NCBI GenBank assembly: GCA_013285825.1
Contig: JABDGV010000010.1
Span: 277-37,249, forward strand
Source of the DNA: Bacteroidota bacterium
GTDB taxonomy: Bacteria > Chlamydiota > Chlamydiia > Chlamydiales > FEN-1388
Direction of reading: 5' to 3'
DNA length: 36,973 bases
A program made the translations under genes and the position numbers. Position 1 is the stretch's first letter, and every line of letters begins with the position of its first letter. A model generated the notes under the pieces. It saw only the letters and a list, made by a program, of their open reading frames with translations. It searched no databases and was not told where the DNA came from. Positions 24,519-32,652 of the stretch are shown one piece after another.

Positions 24519-25274
24519 ATGATCTCTTGGGATCCGTCGCCCATAGCATTTGAAATCTTCTCCTTTCCCATTTATTGGTACAGTATTTTCTTTGCCATTG
24601 GGTTCTTATTAGCTGCTTGGACAGTTCGCAAACTCACACTCACTACAATTTTCAGCGAAGAAGAGTATGATCGCTTCGTATGGTATATTTTTTTGGGTAT
24701 GCTTATAGGTGCAAGACTCGGCCACATTCTCTTCTACGATCTCTCTGGCTACCTTGAACATCCGACGGAGATTTTCATGATTAGAAATGGCGGCCTTGCA
24801 AGCCACGGAGCAGGAGTCGGCATGCTCATCTCTTTATGGATCTTTTGCAAACGATATAAGAAAAATATCCTACAGCTTCTCGATCCTCTCGCCCTTGCAG
24901 CGCCCTTAGCTGGAGGATTCATACGGATAGGTAACTTCTTTAATCAGGAAATCGTAGGTACACCCTCTTCTCTTCCCTGGGCTGTTCTCTTTGGACATCC
25001 TATGGAAAATATCCCGCCTGTCGCCGTTCACCCTGTTCAGCTCTACGAAGCGCTTTTTTATTTTTTGCTTTTTGGATATGGATGCTATTTATATCCATTA
25101 AAGAACCCAGGAAAATTGACGGGAATTTTAGTGCTTATACTTTTTATCGGCCGCTTTCTCTTGGAGTTTTTAAAATTCAACAACTCTCAAGTTTTTTCTA
25201 CGGGTCAGCTGCTCAGCATACCGTTTATTGCTCTAGCCATCTATCTGCTACTCGACAAGAAATCGAAGGCTTAA
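24519..25274 (+). CDS. lgt: Prolipoprotein diacylglyceryl transferase
   Basis: The start is set at 24519 (MISWDPSPIAF), because the longer frame from 24435 begins inside the tRNA. The 251-aa product has about seven membrane helices, the PIYWYSIFFAIGFLLA first helix, the Lgt signature region (GGFIRIGNFFNQEIVGTPSSLPW), HPVQLYEALF, and the final GRFLLEFLK segment with conserved Arg and Glu. It transfers diacylglycerol from phosphatidylglycerol to the lipobox Cys of prolipoproteins in the inner membrane. No Shine-Dalgarno sequence is obvious. It overlaps the convergent adenylate-kinase-like gene by 50 bases. Confidence 0.95.
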   Translation: MISWDPSPIAFEIFSFPIYWYSIFFAIGFLLAAWTVRKLTLTTIFSEEEYDRFVWYIFLGMLIGARLGHILFYDLSGYLEHPTEIFMIRNGGLASHGAGVGMLISLWIFCKRYKKNILQLLDPLALAAPLAGGFIRIGNFFNQEIVGTPSSLPWAVLFGHPMENIPPVAVHPVQLYEALFYFLLFGYGCYLYPLKNPGKLTGILVLILFIGRFLLEFLKFNNSQVFSTGQLLSIPFIALAIYLLLDKKSKA

Positions 25275-26028
25275 GGCCAGTCTTGGTTTCTATAATTTTA
25301 ACTATATCGTTGAACATCTCATCAATGGTTCGATCGCCCCGTACCGTTACCAAAATATTCTTGTTCGCATAGAACTTAACTATGGGATCCATTTCAATGT
25401 GATCTTTCTTCAAACTATCAGCAATAACTTCTGGAGTGTCCTGCTGCCTTCTCTGAAGAGGAGTATGGCATGTCTCACACACCATTTTACTCTCATCTTC
25501 ACCCTCATCAGAATAATATACTTTCCCGCAAGTAGGACAAACGAGCCTTCCCTCTACGCGGTTAATAAGCCAAGCGTCGGCAACATCTATATGAAAGGCT
25601 AAGATATTAAAGGTGTTAGAGAGTTTTGAATAAAGAGAATGCGCTTGATCAAGAGTCCTCGGCATGCCATCAAGGATAAAACCTTTTTGACACCCACCTG
25701 CCCCAATCCGTTCGAAGAGTGCGTCGAAGAAATATTCATTTGAGAATGCACAGCTTTTTGAGGCCTGTTCTCGAGCCATTTTACCCAATTCTGAATCGTC
25801 ATGGATATGATCCATAACCAGCTCAGCAGTTGAAATAAGAGGGACAGAAAATAGGGTATGCACTTTTACAACTAATCGAGATCTTCCCGACCCTTTCGGA
25901 CCTGAAAAGAGGAAAATATAGGGCTTTGAAGGCTCACTCTCAGCGGAGTGTAAAAAAGAGAGGCTCCCAGCTACCCCAAATAAAAGTGCTGAGACGACAA
26001 AGAACCGGACTATGCGAAACATCTGCAT
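25225..26028 (-). CDS. Exported, degenerate adenylate kinase-like protein
   Basis: Residues 36-250 align with adenylate kinase: P-loop region GPKGSGRSR (43-51), ISTAELV, DGMPRT (120-125), RVEGRLVCPTCG with a four-Cys LID ribbon (Cys164, 167, 184, 187), and RRQQDTPEVIADSL. Two features are odd. First, residues 1-29 form a signal peptide (hydrophobic FFVVSALLFGVAGSLSF, cleavage near HSA), although adenylate kinase is cytoplasmic. Second, by-eye alignment with E. coli Adk shows loss of key residues: P-loop Lys13 is Arg, Arg36 is Met and Arg167 is Ser, while Arg88, Arg119, Arg123 and Arg156 remain. It is probably a paralogue with altered or no activity, placed in the periplasm. It lies 20 bases after htpX and likely shares its transcript. 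Confidence 0.8.
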   Translation of the reverse strand: MQMFRIVRFFVVSALLFGVAGSLSFLHSAESEPSKPYIFLFSGPKGSGRSRLVVKVHTLFSVPLISTAELVMDHIHDDSELGKMAREQASKSCAFSNEYFFDALFERIGAGGCQKGFILDGMPRTLDQAHSLYSKLSNTFNILAFHIDVADAWLINRVEGRLVCPTCGKVYYSDEGEDESKMVCETCHTPLQRRQQDTPEVIADSLKKDHIEMDPIVKFYANKNILVTVRGDRTIDEMFNDIVKIIETKTGLKPSISCRVADRWLEQ

Positions 26029-26048
26029 AACGCCCCCTATTATATATA

Positions 26049-26960
26049 CTAATATCGACCAGTTTCGAGTCTTTCTATCCGCTTTTCAAGCGGTGGATGG
26101 GATGAGAAGAGATGCAGAAATGATCCCTTGCTCGAGATTTTAAATGCTTGGAAAGCAGCATTATCGGAACGAGTGTCTGCAACCTGTATACAGCGCTCTA
26201 ATCCCTTTAAAGCTCCAATCATTTTTTCACGGCTGGCAAGACGCGCTCCTCCAGCATCAGCGCGATACTCTCGAAATCTCGAGTAGGTCGCGACAACTAT
26301 TGCTCCAAGAATCATAAAGAAAATTTCAAAGACAAAAACAAGCACATTGTAGAGAAGCGGAGATGGCATATCATTACTTTCTCTGCTTCGTCCTGCACGT
26401 AAAACGACAAAGGCCAAAACGCGGGCAAAGAACATAACAAAAGCGTTTATAACCCCTTGCAGGAGGGTCATGGTCACCATGTCACCGTTTGTAATGTGAG
26501 ATATTTCATGCGCTAAGACGCCTTCTACTTCTGCGGTATTCATACGACTTAAGAGACCGGAAGAGACGGCCACTAAAGAGCGAGCCTTCGTAGGGCCCGT
26601 TGCAAAGGCATTAACCTCTTGAGATTCATAAATTCCAACCTCTGGCATAGTTGAGAGGCCTGCTCGCTGAGCAAGGCTATAAACAAGCTGAAGAAGTTTT
26701 TTCTGTTCAGAATCACGTGTATCAGGATCAATCACCTGCACACCCATCATCCACTTCGCCATCAGGCGGGAAAGCATCAATGATATAAGAGCTCCGCAAA
26801 CGCCCCAAATGAGGCAGAAAATAAGTAAAGACTCAAGATCGAGCCCTGTTTGGGTCAGATAGGGCTTTACATTCAACAAGTTCAATACGATCGATATTGT
26901 CAGAAGAACCATTGCGTTCAAAGCAATGAAGAGAAGAACTCGTCGAGCAATTGATACCAT
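26049..26960 (-). CDS. htpX: Membrane zinc metalloprotease HtpX
   Basis: A 303-aa protein of the M48B family with two N-terminal membrane helices (residues 5-28 and about 43-66), conserved EVNAFATGPT (residues 115-123), the zinc site HEISH at 151-155, two more membrane helices (about 165-225), and the third ligand region YRADAGGA. HtpX degrades misfolded membrane proteins with FtsH as part of envelope quality control. It is upstream of the exported adenylate-kinase-like gene with a 20-base gap. The 26961-27022 gap, which contains AT-rich TATACTATAATT, could hold its promoter. Confidence 0.93.
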   Translation of the reverse strand: MVSIARRVLLFIALNAMVLLTISIVLNLLNVKPYLTQTGLDLESLLIFCLIWGVCGALISLMLSRLMAKWMMGVQVIDPDTRDSEQKKLLQLVYSLAQRAGLSTMPEVGIYESQEVNAFATGPTKARSLVAVSSGLLSRMNTAEVEGVLAHEISHITNGDMVTMTLLQGVINAFVMFFARVLAFVVLRAGRSRESNDMPSPLLYNVLVFVFEIFFMILGAIVVATYSRFREYRADAGGARLASREKMIGALKGLERCIQVADTRSDNAAFQAFKISSKGSFLHLFSSHPPLEKRIERLETGRY

Positions 26961-27022
26961 AGTCAGATTACCGTTTAGGTTATGCGTTTTGGTTTACTAT
27001 ACTATAATTGGAATTTCGTACA

Positions 27023-27991
27023 CTAGTGCATGAATCCTAAAACATGAGCAACCGAAGACTCACGCAGTGCATCAAGATTATACCCGCCCTCTAAAACAGA
27101 TACAATAGGACAGTTTGAAAGAGATGCAGATATTTTCACTAATGCTCGAGTCATCTCGCCGTAATCTTCGCTTTCAAGAGTAAAGCCGCCCAGTGGATCG
27201 AGTTTATGAGCATCAAAACCGCATGAAATCAAAATCAATTCAGGTTTAAACTCAAGCAATCTTTCCGGGAGCTCGTTGAGATAAAAATCAAGAAGCGCAC
27301 TCCTGCTCGAAGGTCCGCCCTCGATTGGAATATTGATAATATGTTCCCCTTTTTTCCCTCGAACTTCCTCTTGACCTGTCCCTGGATAAATACCTCTTTG
27401 ATGAGTACTTACATATAGAATCGAGGGATCTTTTAAAAATATTTCTTCTGTGCCGTTTCCGTGATGAAGATCCCAATCAATGATTGCAACTCTTGATTTT
27501 CCCCACGCGTGCTGCGCATATCTTGCCCCAATGGCTACGTTGTTAAAGAGGCAAAACCCCATGCCCTTCTCTGATTCGGCATGATGGCCTGGAGGACGAA
27601 CAACTACAAACGCTGAGGGAAAATCGCCCTGCATAACCAAATCAATGCCAAGGCAAACACTTGAGACTGCATCTTGAGCTACACTAAAGCTCTCGCGAAC
27701 TATAGTCACATCCCCTGTAGGCAAAAAAGCAACCTCCCCTTTATTCAGAGAAGCGCACGCCTTTTCAACTAGTTCCACATATGCTTTTGAATGGCATAAA
27801 CGCAGCCCATGTGAATATTTTCTCCAAACGCATACTCCATTTTCTTCTGACAATAGTTTATTTTTTTTAAGCGCTTCAAGAATAACATCTACACGATGAG
27901 AGCTTTCTGGATGCTGTTTGGGAACAGCATGTGCTTTATATCTGCCATTCCAAACAACTGCAGGTAGCTTTAAAGGAATGTTTTGTGGCAT
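27023..27991 (-). CDS. Histone deacetylase / AcuC family deacetylase
   Basis: The 322-aa arginase-fold deacetylase has all catalytic elements: RPPGHHAE with tandem His (residues 136-137), DWDLHHGNGT with the zinc Asp and His (172-180), GFDAHKLDP with the second zinc Asp (residue 260), and EGGYN with the transition-state Tyr (near 303). This should be an active zinc-dependent deacetylase of the class II-like/acetylpolyamine amidohydrolase group. Substrates might be bacterial acetylated proteins or polyamines. Activity on host histones is possible but unsupported, as no secretion signal is visible. It is the first gene of the minus-strand block ahead of htpX, separated by 62 bases, and is divergent from the TPR gene. 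Confidence 0.93.
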   Translation of the reverse strand: MPQNIPLKLPAVVWNGRYKAHAVPKQHPESSHRVDVILEALKKNKLLSEENGVCVWRKYSHGLRLCHSKAYVELVEKACASLNKGEVAFLPTGDVTIVRESFSVAQDAVSSVCLGIDLVMQGDFPSAFVVVRPPGHHAESEKGMGFCLFNNVAIGARYAQHAWGKSRVAIIDWDLHHGNGTEEIFLKDPSILYVSTHQRGIYPGTGQEEVRGKKGEHIINIPIEGGPSSRSALLDFYLNELPERLLEFKPELILISCGFDAHKLDPLGGFTLESEDYGEMTRALVKISASLSNCPIVSVLEGGYNLDALRESSVAHVLGFMH

Positions 27992-28056
27992 ATCTTAACA
28001 ATTTATTAATGTATGATTGTTATAACCAACAGCGAAATTAATAGGATGCTTAAAAA

Positions 28057-28428
28057 TTGACTAGCACATGCACTGCCGCACTTCAGTTACCTGATTATTT
28101 CCAGCGATTCTCCAACACGTCGATCGAACATGGACTTTTCCAAGAGGCTCTCCATTTGTTTCAAAACGACCAGCTTGAAGATGCTGAAAAAACTTTCCTT
28201 CAGCTTTCTCTTTTATCTCCTGATAACCATCTCTATGGAGAGTTTCTAGGTGCAATCTGGTTCCAACTAAAACAGTATCAAAAAGCTCTCGAACTATTTT
28301 GTCATCTGGCAACTCAATCACCAAATCAAAAAAAAGCACTCCTTTGGTGTGCGGCATGTCTTAAACAATTGAATCGCATGGAAGAAGCCGAAGCATGTCA
28401 AAAACTTACCTGTACGATTAAGGAATAG
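28057..28428 (+). CDS. TPR protein resembling type III secretion class II chaperones
   Basis: Starts with TTG at 28057 (AGGA about ten bases upstream); the next in-frame Met is too far into the gene. The 123-aa product consists of three tetratricopeptide-like helix pairs (LFQEALHLFQNDQLEDAEKTF, LYGEFLGAIWFQLKQYQKAL, then KKALLWCAACLKQLNRMEEA), the size and layout of SycD/LcrH-type chaperones. It lies seven bases before the 854-aa glycosyltransferase gene. In type III systems, small TPR chaperones are often encoded directly before their cargo. A chaperone role is inference; a generic TPR adaptor is the alternative. Confidence 0.75.
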   Translation: MTSTCTAALQLPDYFQRFSNTSIEHGLFQEALHLFQNDQLEDAEKTFLQLSLLSPDNHLYGEFLGAIWFQLKQYQKALELFCHLATQSPNQKKALLWCAACLKQLNRMEEAEACQKLTCTIKE

Positions 28429-28435
28429 AAATCTT

Positions 28436-31000
28436 ATGACCACACTCGAAAAATTGAGCAACTCAGAGATTATTTCTTTATCTCGCGATCATCAACTTGA
28501 ACCATTGATTCAAGATAATGCGATTCAAGATAATGAAATTCTCGATCTTACAAACCCGGTAAATGGTCTGATAGAAGAGCTCAAGAGTGTAAACCCACAA
28601 ACACTTGTTCAAAAAGTCCAATCAACAACTATCGACTTTCTCGAAGGCACCCAGAAAGGGCTTCCTCCTGAACTCATCCGCTCGGCACAACAAAAAGTTG
28701 AAAACAAAACCTTCTTTTCGACCATTTGGAATAAACTCTCCAATTTATCGCTGGCTTCTGCCATCAAATCACTCGTTGGACGAGTTATTAGCTGGGTCGT
28801 CCAATCTAAAGAGGCCAAGCAAGAGGTAGAGGCTGCAAAGTTTTCAGAATCGATCTCTAAACTCCGTCTTCTTGGGGTGGTTGCACCGGACGAACAAGTT
28901 ACTCTCATAAATCGATTCCGCCTGCAATCTACTGATCAAAACGCGCGTCAAAACCTCCATGCAACACTGCAAAAGTTGTTTAACCAAATTTCACAGTATG
29001 GACGAACGCAGCTGAACTCAAGGCATCTCAATACTTGTCTTTCACAAAATGACTGTATGGGAGCTCTCAATGAAATTTATGCTCATGCTCTCATTGCCGA
29101 AATAGGCAAAAACAATAATGGCCTGATTCTTTCACCAAAAGAAGGGCAGCTTCTTTTAGATGTTCAAAAAGTTCTTCAAAATGGGCTTTCGCTCAAGCAA
29201 TATGCAGACGAACTTGAAGCTGTGACCCTCAGAAATTCCGCTTATGGTTGGATAAAAAAGTTTCCCACCCTCTTTGCCAACAGCTGTCCCAATATGGACG
29301 CCTTAACTCTTATGGGTTCTGTCCAAAATAACGAACCTTCCATTGTGCGTAGTGAGCTAAAAAAAATCCTTACGCCCATTTCAGTACTTTCAGAAGATAA
29401 ACATACGAAGGAAGTTATTCTTGCAAAAGAGATTTTAGCCTGTCTTACGCTCTATAAAGATGATGAGCTTATCTCAACTATTGGACTGCAAAGCATTCAA
29501 GAGAAGTTCTCAAATCAATGGCGCAATAAGTTAACCCAACTCAACGATACCATTACTGCTACAAAGGTTCAAAAAGAGACGCTCCCTCTTCTTGAAGAAC
29601 TATCAAAAAAGGCAGAAGCGCTTCTCACCTGCAAAAAAATAGCTCGAATAGTTCCAAGCATTATTGCACAGCCATTAAGTGCTGTTCGAACCCTGCAGAG
29701 AAACATCACAGCTCTAGCGCCCGGATCGTCAAAGCTAGCTGATAAAATTAACGTCTTAGGCGTCTATTTTTCATGCGGACATGGCCACAAGTCCTGCATG
29801 AACAATCTTAAAGAATATTTAACTTCTTCCAAGGATAAGTCATTTACTGTTCAGACCTCAGATTTTATTCGCGATATCGCCCCCGACATCGATCCAGTAA
29901 CCAAAATTTTTGGCAACCTCTTCGTTGATGATAATAAACAGCCTTTTGCTACCGACTCTCTCTTTAATCATTTCATGAACAAGGATCAAATTAAAGTTCT
30001 CAAATGGCTGGATAAACTTGCTGGCGCCCCTGCATCAAAAGAGACTCTCGAAATACAATATGCTAGAATTCGTGAAAAACTTCTCCAAGAAGCTCCTGAT
30101 ATGCTTGTGGTGCCTTTTACAAGATATTTGGGCCCATTGCTTCACGTTGCTGAGCAACTTGGCATTCCGCTTATCCACGTTTCAACTGACCGTGATTATA
30201 AGCTTAATGAGTGTGATGTCAGGCCCTATAAATATTTCAAAAATGCAGTGCCCGACTTAAATCCGATTTCTAGAGAAACACTTCAAATCGGGAGCCAAAT
30301 TAATAAGGACCAAGTTGAAGAAATCGGCCTTTCCGTCAAAATGAAATTTGAGTCCGATCTCACACTTCAAGAAATCAAAGATATGCGCCAAGAGCTCAAC
30401 GTACAACAAGGTGAAAAGGTTGTTGTTATTTCCAATGGCGGTGGAGGCTTAAAAAATAAAATCCCTGAATATCTTGCCAAAAACTACAAAGATGACCAAA
30501 ACCCTATTCGACTTGTTGTCCTCGCTGGAAGAAATGAGGCGTTTAAAAAAGAGCTCGATGAGAAGATTGTTCCGACCCTGCTAACAAACCCAGCAGTCAA
30601 AATGACTGTCTTAGGTTTTACAGATAAGATCCCACAAATCTTCAAACTCCCCGAAACTCGTGTGCTCATTGGCAAGGGCGGTGGAATTACGACCTATGAA
30701 GCTGAAAAATCAACTCTTCCAATGATTGTGGATGAAACCACAGATGGGCGCTTCAGTGACCGCATGGATTGGGAAAGAGTCAATGCCAAGGTTTTAATCA
30801 GCAAGAAGATGGCTGTAAAGATTACAACAATCGACCAAACGGTACAGGCGCTTACTCAGCTTCTTGCCATGCCTCGACCAGAAATAAGCAAAACTGCTAA
30901 AATTTCCGCATCTACGAAATTTGTCGATCTTACTAAAAATTTAGTTAATTTAAGTAAAAATGATGAGAATTTTACTTCAAGAATAAAAAAATGGAATTAA
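28436..31000 (+). CDS. Large protein with C-terminal MGDG-synthase-like (GT28) glycosyltransferase domain
   Basis: 854 aa. The first ~430 residues are not recognised, are helical, and contain an IQDN tandem near residue 27 and a hydrophobic stretch around residue 125. From about residue 440 it follows monogalactosyldiacylglycerol synthase and other GT28 enzymes: VYFSCGHGHKSC (GHGH at 448-451, lipid acceptor loop), VVVISNGGGGLKN near 666, VLGFTDKIPQIF, then a nucleotide-sugar site LIGKGGGITTYEAEKSTLPMI near 743. Such enzymes transfer a sugar from UDP-sugar to diacylglycerol or related lipids. With the upstream TPR chaperone-like gene it may be a secreted lipid-modifying effector, or it may make bacterial glycolipids. 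It is followed by a LicD gene after ten bases. Confidence 0.82.
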   Translation: MTTLEKLSNSEIISLSRDHQLEPLIQDNAIQDNEILDLTNPVNGLIEELKSVNPQTLVQKVQSTTIDFLEGTQKGLPPELIRSAQQKVENKTFFSTIWNKLSNLSLASAIKSLVGRVISWVVQSKEAKQEVEAAKFSESISKLRLLGVVAPDEQVTLINRFRLQSTDQNARQNLHATLQKLFNQISQYGRTQLNSRHLNTCLSQNDCMGALNEIYAHALIAEIGKNNNGLILSPKEGQLLLDVQKVLQNGLSLKQYADELEAVTLRNSAYGWIKKFPTLFANSCPNMDALTLMGSVQNNEPSIVRSELKKILTPISVLSEDKHTKEVILAKEILACLTLYKDDELISTIGLQSIQEKFSNQWRNKLTQLNDTITATKVQKETLPLLEELSKKAEALLTCKKIARIVPSIIAQPLSAVRTLQRNITALAPGSSKLADKINVLGVYFSCGHGHKSCMNNLKEYLTSSKDKSFTVQTSDFIRDIAPDIDPVTKIFGNLFVDDNKQPFATDSLFNHFMNKDQIKVLKWLDKLAGAPASKETLEIQYARIREKLLQEAPDMLVVPFTRYLGPLLHVAEQLGIPLIHVSTDRDYKLNECDVRPYKYFKNAVPDLNPISRETLQIGSQINKDQVEEIGLSVKMKFESDLTLQEIKDMRQELNVQQGEKVVVISNGGGGLKNKIPEYLAKNYKDDQNPIRLVVLAGRNEAFKKELDEKIVPTLLTNPAVKMTVLGFTDKIPQIFKLPETRVLIGKGGGITTYEAEKSTLPMIVDETTDGRFSDRMDWERVNAKVLISKKMAVKITTIDQTVQALTQLLAMPRPEISKTAKISASTKFVDLTKNLVNLSKNDENFTSRIKKWN

Positions 31001-31009
31001 AGGTTTTAT

Positions 31010-32005
31010 ATGAGTGCAGCTACCTTTGCAATCCCCGGATGTACACCAAATTTCAATAAAGCTCTTAGTTGGATCTGCGATGAAGAGCGTCCCGTTATCG
31101 GCCAGCGATTAAATACTCTTGAAAATCTGGGCTACTGGGCAGTAGAGCCCACGAGAATGAGCATTGCTTGGCTCAAGGGTACCAATAGCACAATATGCAA
31201 GATTGCTTGTGTTGCCCTCATGATCCTCTCTCTTCCTTTGATGGTTCTTGGCATTACTTTACGCGCTATTGGTAAAGCACTTCCCCATAGCACAGAAATT
31301 AGAACAGATGCCGTCTTTAACAGAACTGATCCGCATCTTGTTGATGAGTGTTACGAACTGCTGCAGGCGTTTAACAAATTTGCTCGTCAGTTTAATTTAT
31401 TGCACTTAGCTTCGAGCGGAACATCACTGGGTCTTGCTCGGCATGGTGGAATGATTGGTTGGGATGACGATGATGATATCAATGTCCTCGACACGGAAAG
31501 AAATAAGCTTGAACAGGTCTTGCAAGCTCTTCGCACTGCAGGGTATTCGGTAACCTCCTTCTTCGATGGAAACCTCTACCAAGTTCGACTGCAAAATCCC
31601 CATAGCGCAAACCACCCAGGAACCTTAGACATCTTTGTGATGTCCCGGTTTGACCATCCAACCCGCGGTGCCGTCTATAAGTGCACTTCAGAATTTCAAC
31701 GCGCTAAACTGCCTAATGAGTACTTCTACCAAGACGAGCTTGACTCCGTTCAAGATTTCAGTTTTGGCCCTGTAGATCGTGGTCTTAAAATCCCAGCTAT
31801 GAAAAAGATGACCAGATACCTGCACCAAAACTATGGTGAAAATTGCCTAACCATGGGCGTCCAAACCCATAACCACGTTCGGCTCTTTGGCTTCATACCG
31901 ATCCCCCTGCCAAGACTTCGTATGGAAGGTGTTCGCATTGTTGACCATAACTGCGCACAAGGAAATGTATGGCGCGGGCAATCGCAACAAGCTGTGATTG
32001 AGTAG
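31010..32005 (+). CDS. LicD/fukutin-family phosphotransferase-like protein
   Basis: 331 aa with a ribosome-binding AAGG seven bases upstream. A hydrophobic segment (IACVALMILSLPLMVLGITL, about residues 65-84) may anchor it in a membrane. The LicD core follows: SSGTSLGLARHGGMIGWDDD (about residues 134-153) with the Asp cluster expected to bind metal, and LDIFVMSRF, the second conserved Asp strand. LicD proteins transfer phosphocholine to cell-surface glycans, and the fukutin relatives transfer ribitol phosphate. Coupled to the MGDG-synthase-like gene, it may decorate a glycolipid or glycan made by that enzyme. The substrate is unknown. The stop is three bases before peptide deformylase. Confidence 0.87.
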   Translation: MSAATFAIPGCTPNFNKALSWICDEERPVIGQRLNTLENLGYWAVEPTRMSIAWLKGTNSTICKIACVALMILSLPLMVLGITLRAIGKALPHSTEIRTDAVFNRTDPHLVDECYELLQAFNKFARQFNLLHLASSGTSLGLARHGGMIGWDDDDDINVLDTERNKLEQVLQALRTAGYSVTSFFDGNLYQVRLQNPHSANHPGTLDIFVMSRFDHPTRGAVYKCTSEFQRAKLPNEYFYQDELDSVQDFSFGPVDRGLKIPAMKKMTRYLHQNYGENCLTMGVQTHNHVRLFGFIPIPLPRLRMEGVRIVDHNCAQGNVWRGQSQQAVIE

Positions 32006-32008
32006 TAT

Positions 32009-32554
32009 ATGCTGCTTCCCATCGTCATGTATGGACATCCCATCTTGCGAAAGAAGGCTCAGAGGATTGAAGCGATCGACGATTCAATCCTTCAGCTTAT
32101 TGCTGATATGAAAGAGACGCTTCTTTCTAAGAATGGCCTTGGGCTTGCAGCCCCTCAGGTAGGCAAAAGCGTTCAGCTCTTTATGACCAATGTCCCGGAA
32201 AATGAAGATGAGTTTCGAATGAGGATCGACAATGTTCGAGTCTTTATCAACCCAAAAATCCTCTCTTATAGTAATGAGGGCTGGATCCATGACGAGGGCT
32301 GCTTGTCCCTTCCACAGATATACATCCCAATCCCTCGCCCTTTATCCGTTGTTGTCCAATTCCAAGATGAGACAGGAAAAGCATTTGAAGAGACCCTCTC
32401 TGAATGGCCTGCCCGAGTCTTCTGCCATGAAAACGACCACATAAACGGCGTCTTAACGCCCGACAGAGCAGATAGCCGTGAGCGTAAACGCATCGAACCC
32501 ATCCTCAAGCACATCAAAGAACAGTTCAAACAGCACAACGAGCAGTTTAATTAA
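32009..32554 (+). CDS. def: Peptide deformylase
   Basis: All three family motifs are present in the 181-aa protein: GLGLAAPQVG (43-52), EGCLSLP (96-102, zinc Cys98) and HENDHINGVL (140-149; the canonical form is HExxH). It removes the formyl group from nascent proteins in the cytoplasm. It starts three bases after the LicD gene and is the last gene of this plus-strand run. Its stop is immediately followed by a GCAAAG hairpin that separates it from the convergent sirtuin-like gene. Confidence 0.96.
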   Translation: MLLPIVMYGHPILRKKAQRIEAIDDSILQLIADMKETLLSKNGLGLAAPQVGKSVQLFMTNVPENEDEFRMRIDNVRVFINPKILSYSNEGWIHDEGCLSLPQIYIPIPRPLSVVVQFQDETGKAFEETLSEWPARVFCHENDHINGVLTPDRADSRERKRIEPILKHIKEQFKQHNEQFN

Positions 32555-32644
32555 ACGCAAAGGCGCAGAGAAGCAAAGACGCAAAGAAAGCTACATTTGC
32601 TAAAAAATCGATAATGGAACTTTGCGGCTTTGTGACTTTGCGTT
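32554..32644. repeat. GCAAAG-type hairpin between convergent genes
   Basis: The left arm from 32554 has four eight-base-period units (nnGCAAAG, with one GCAGAG variant). The right arm 32620-32644 holds three complementary units (CTTTGCGG, CTTTGTGA, CTTTGCGTT). The arms pair across about 30 bases. It fills the whole gap between def and the sirtuin-like gene and may act as a bidirectional terminator. Confidence 0.75.
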
Positions 32645-32652
32645 GAATTTTC

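Noticed and set aside
25225..26028. Ordinary housekeeping adk
   Set aside because: The signal peptide and changes in the P-loop Lys and two substrate-binding Arg make a normal cytoplasmic enzyme unlikely.
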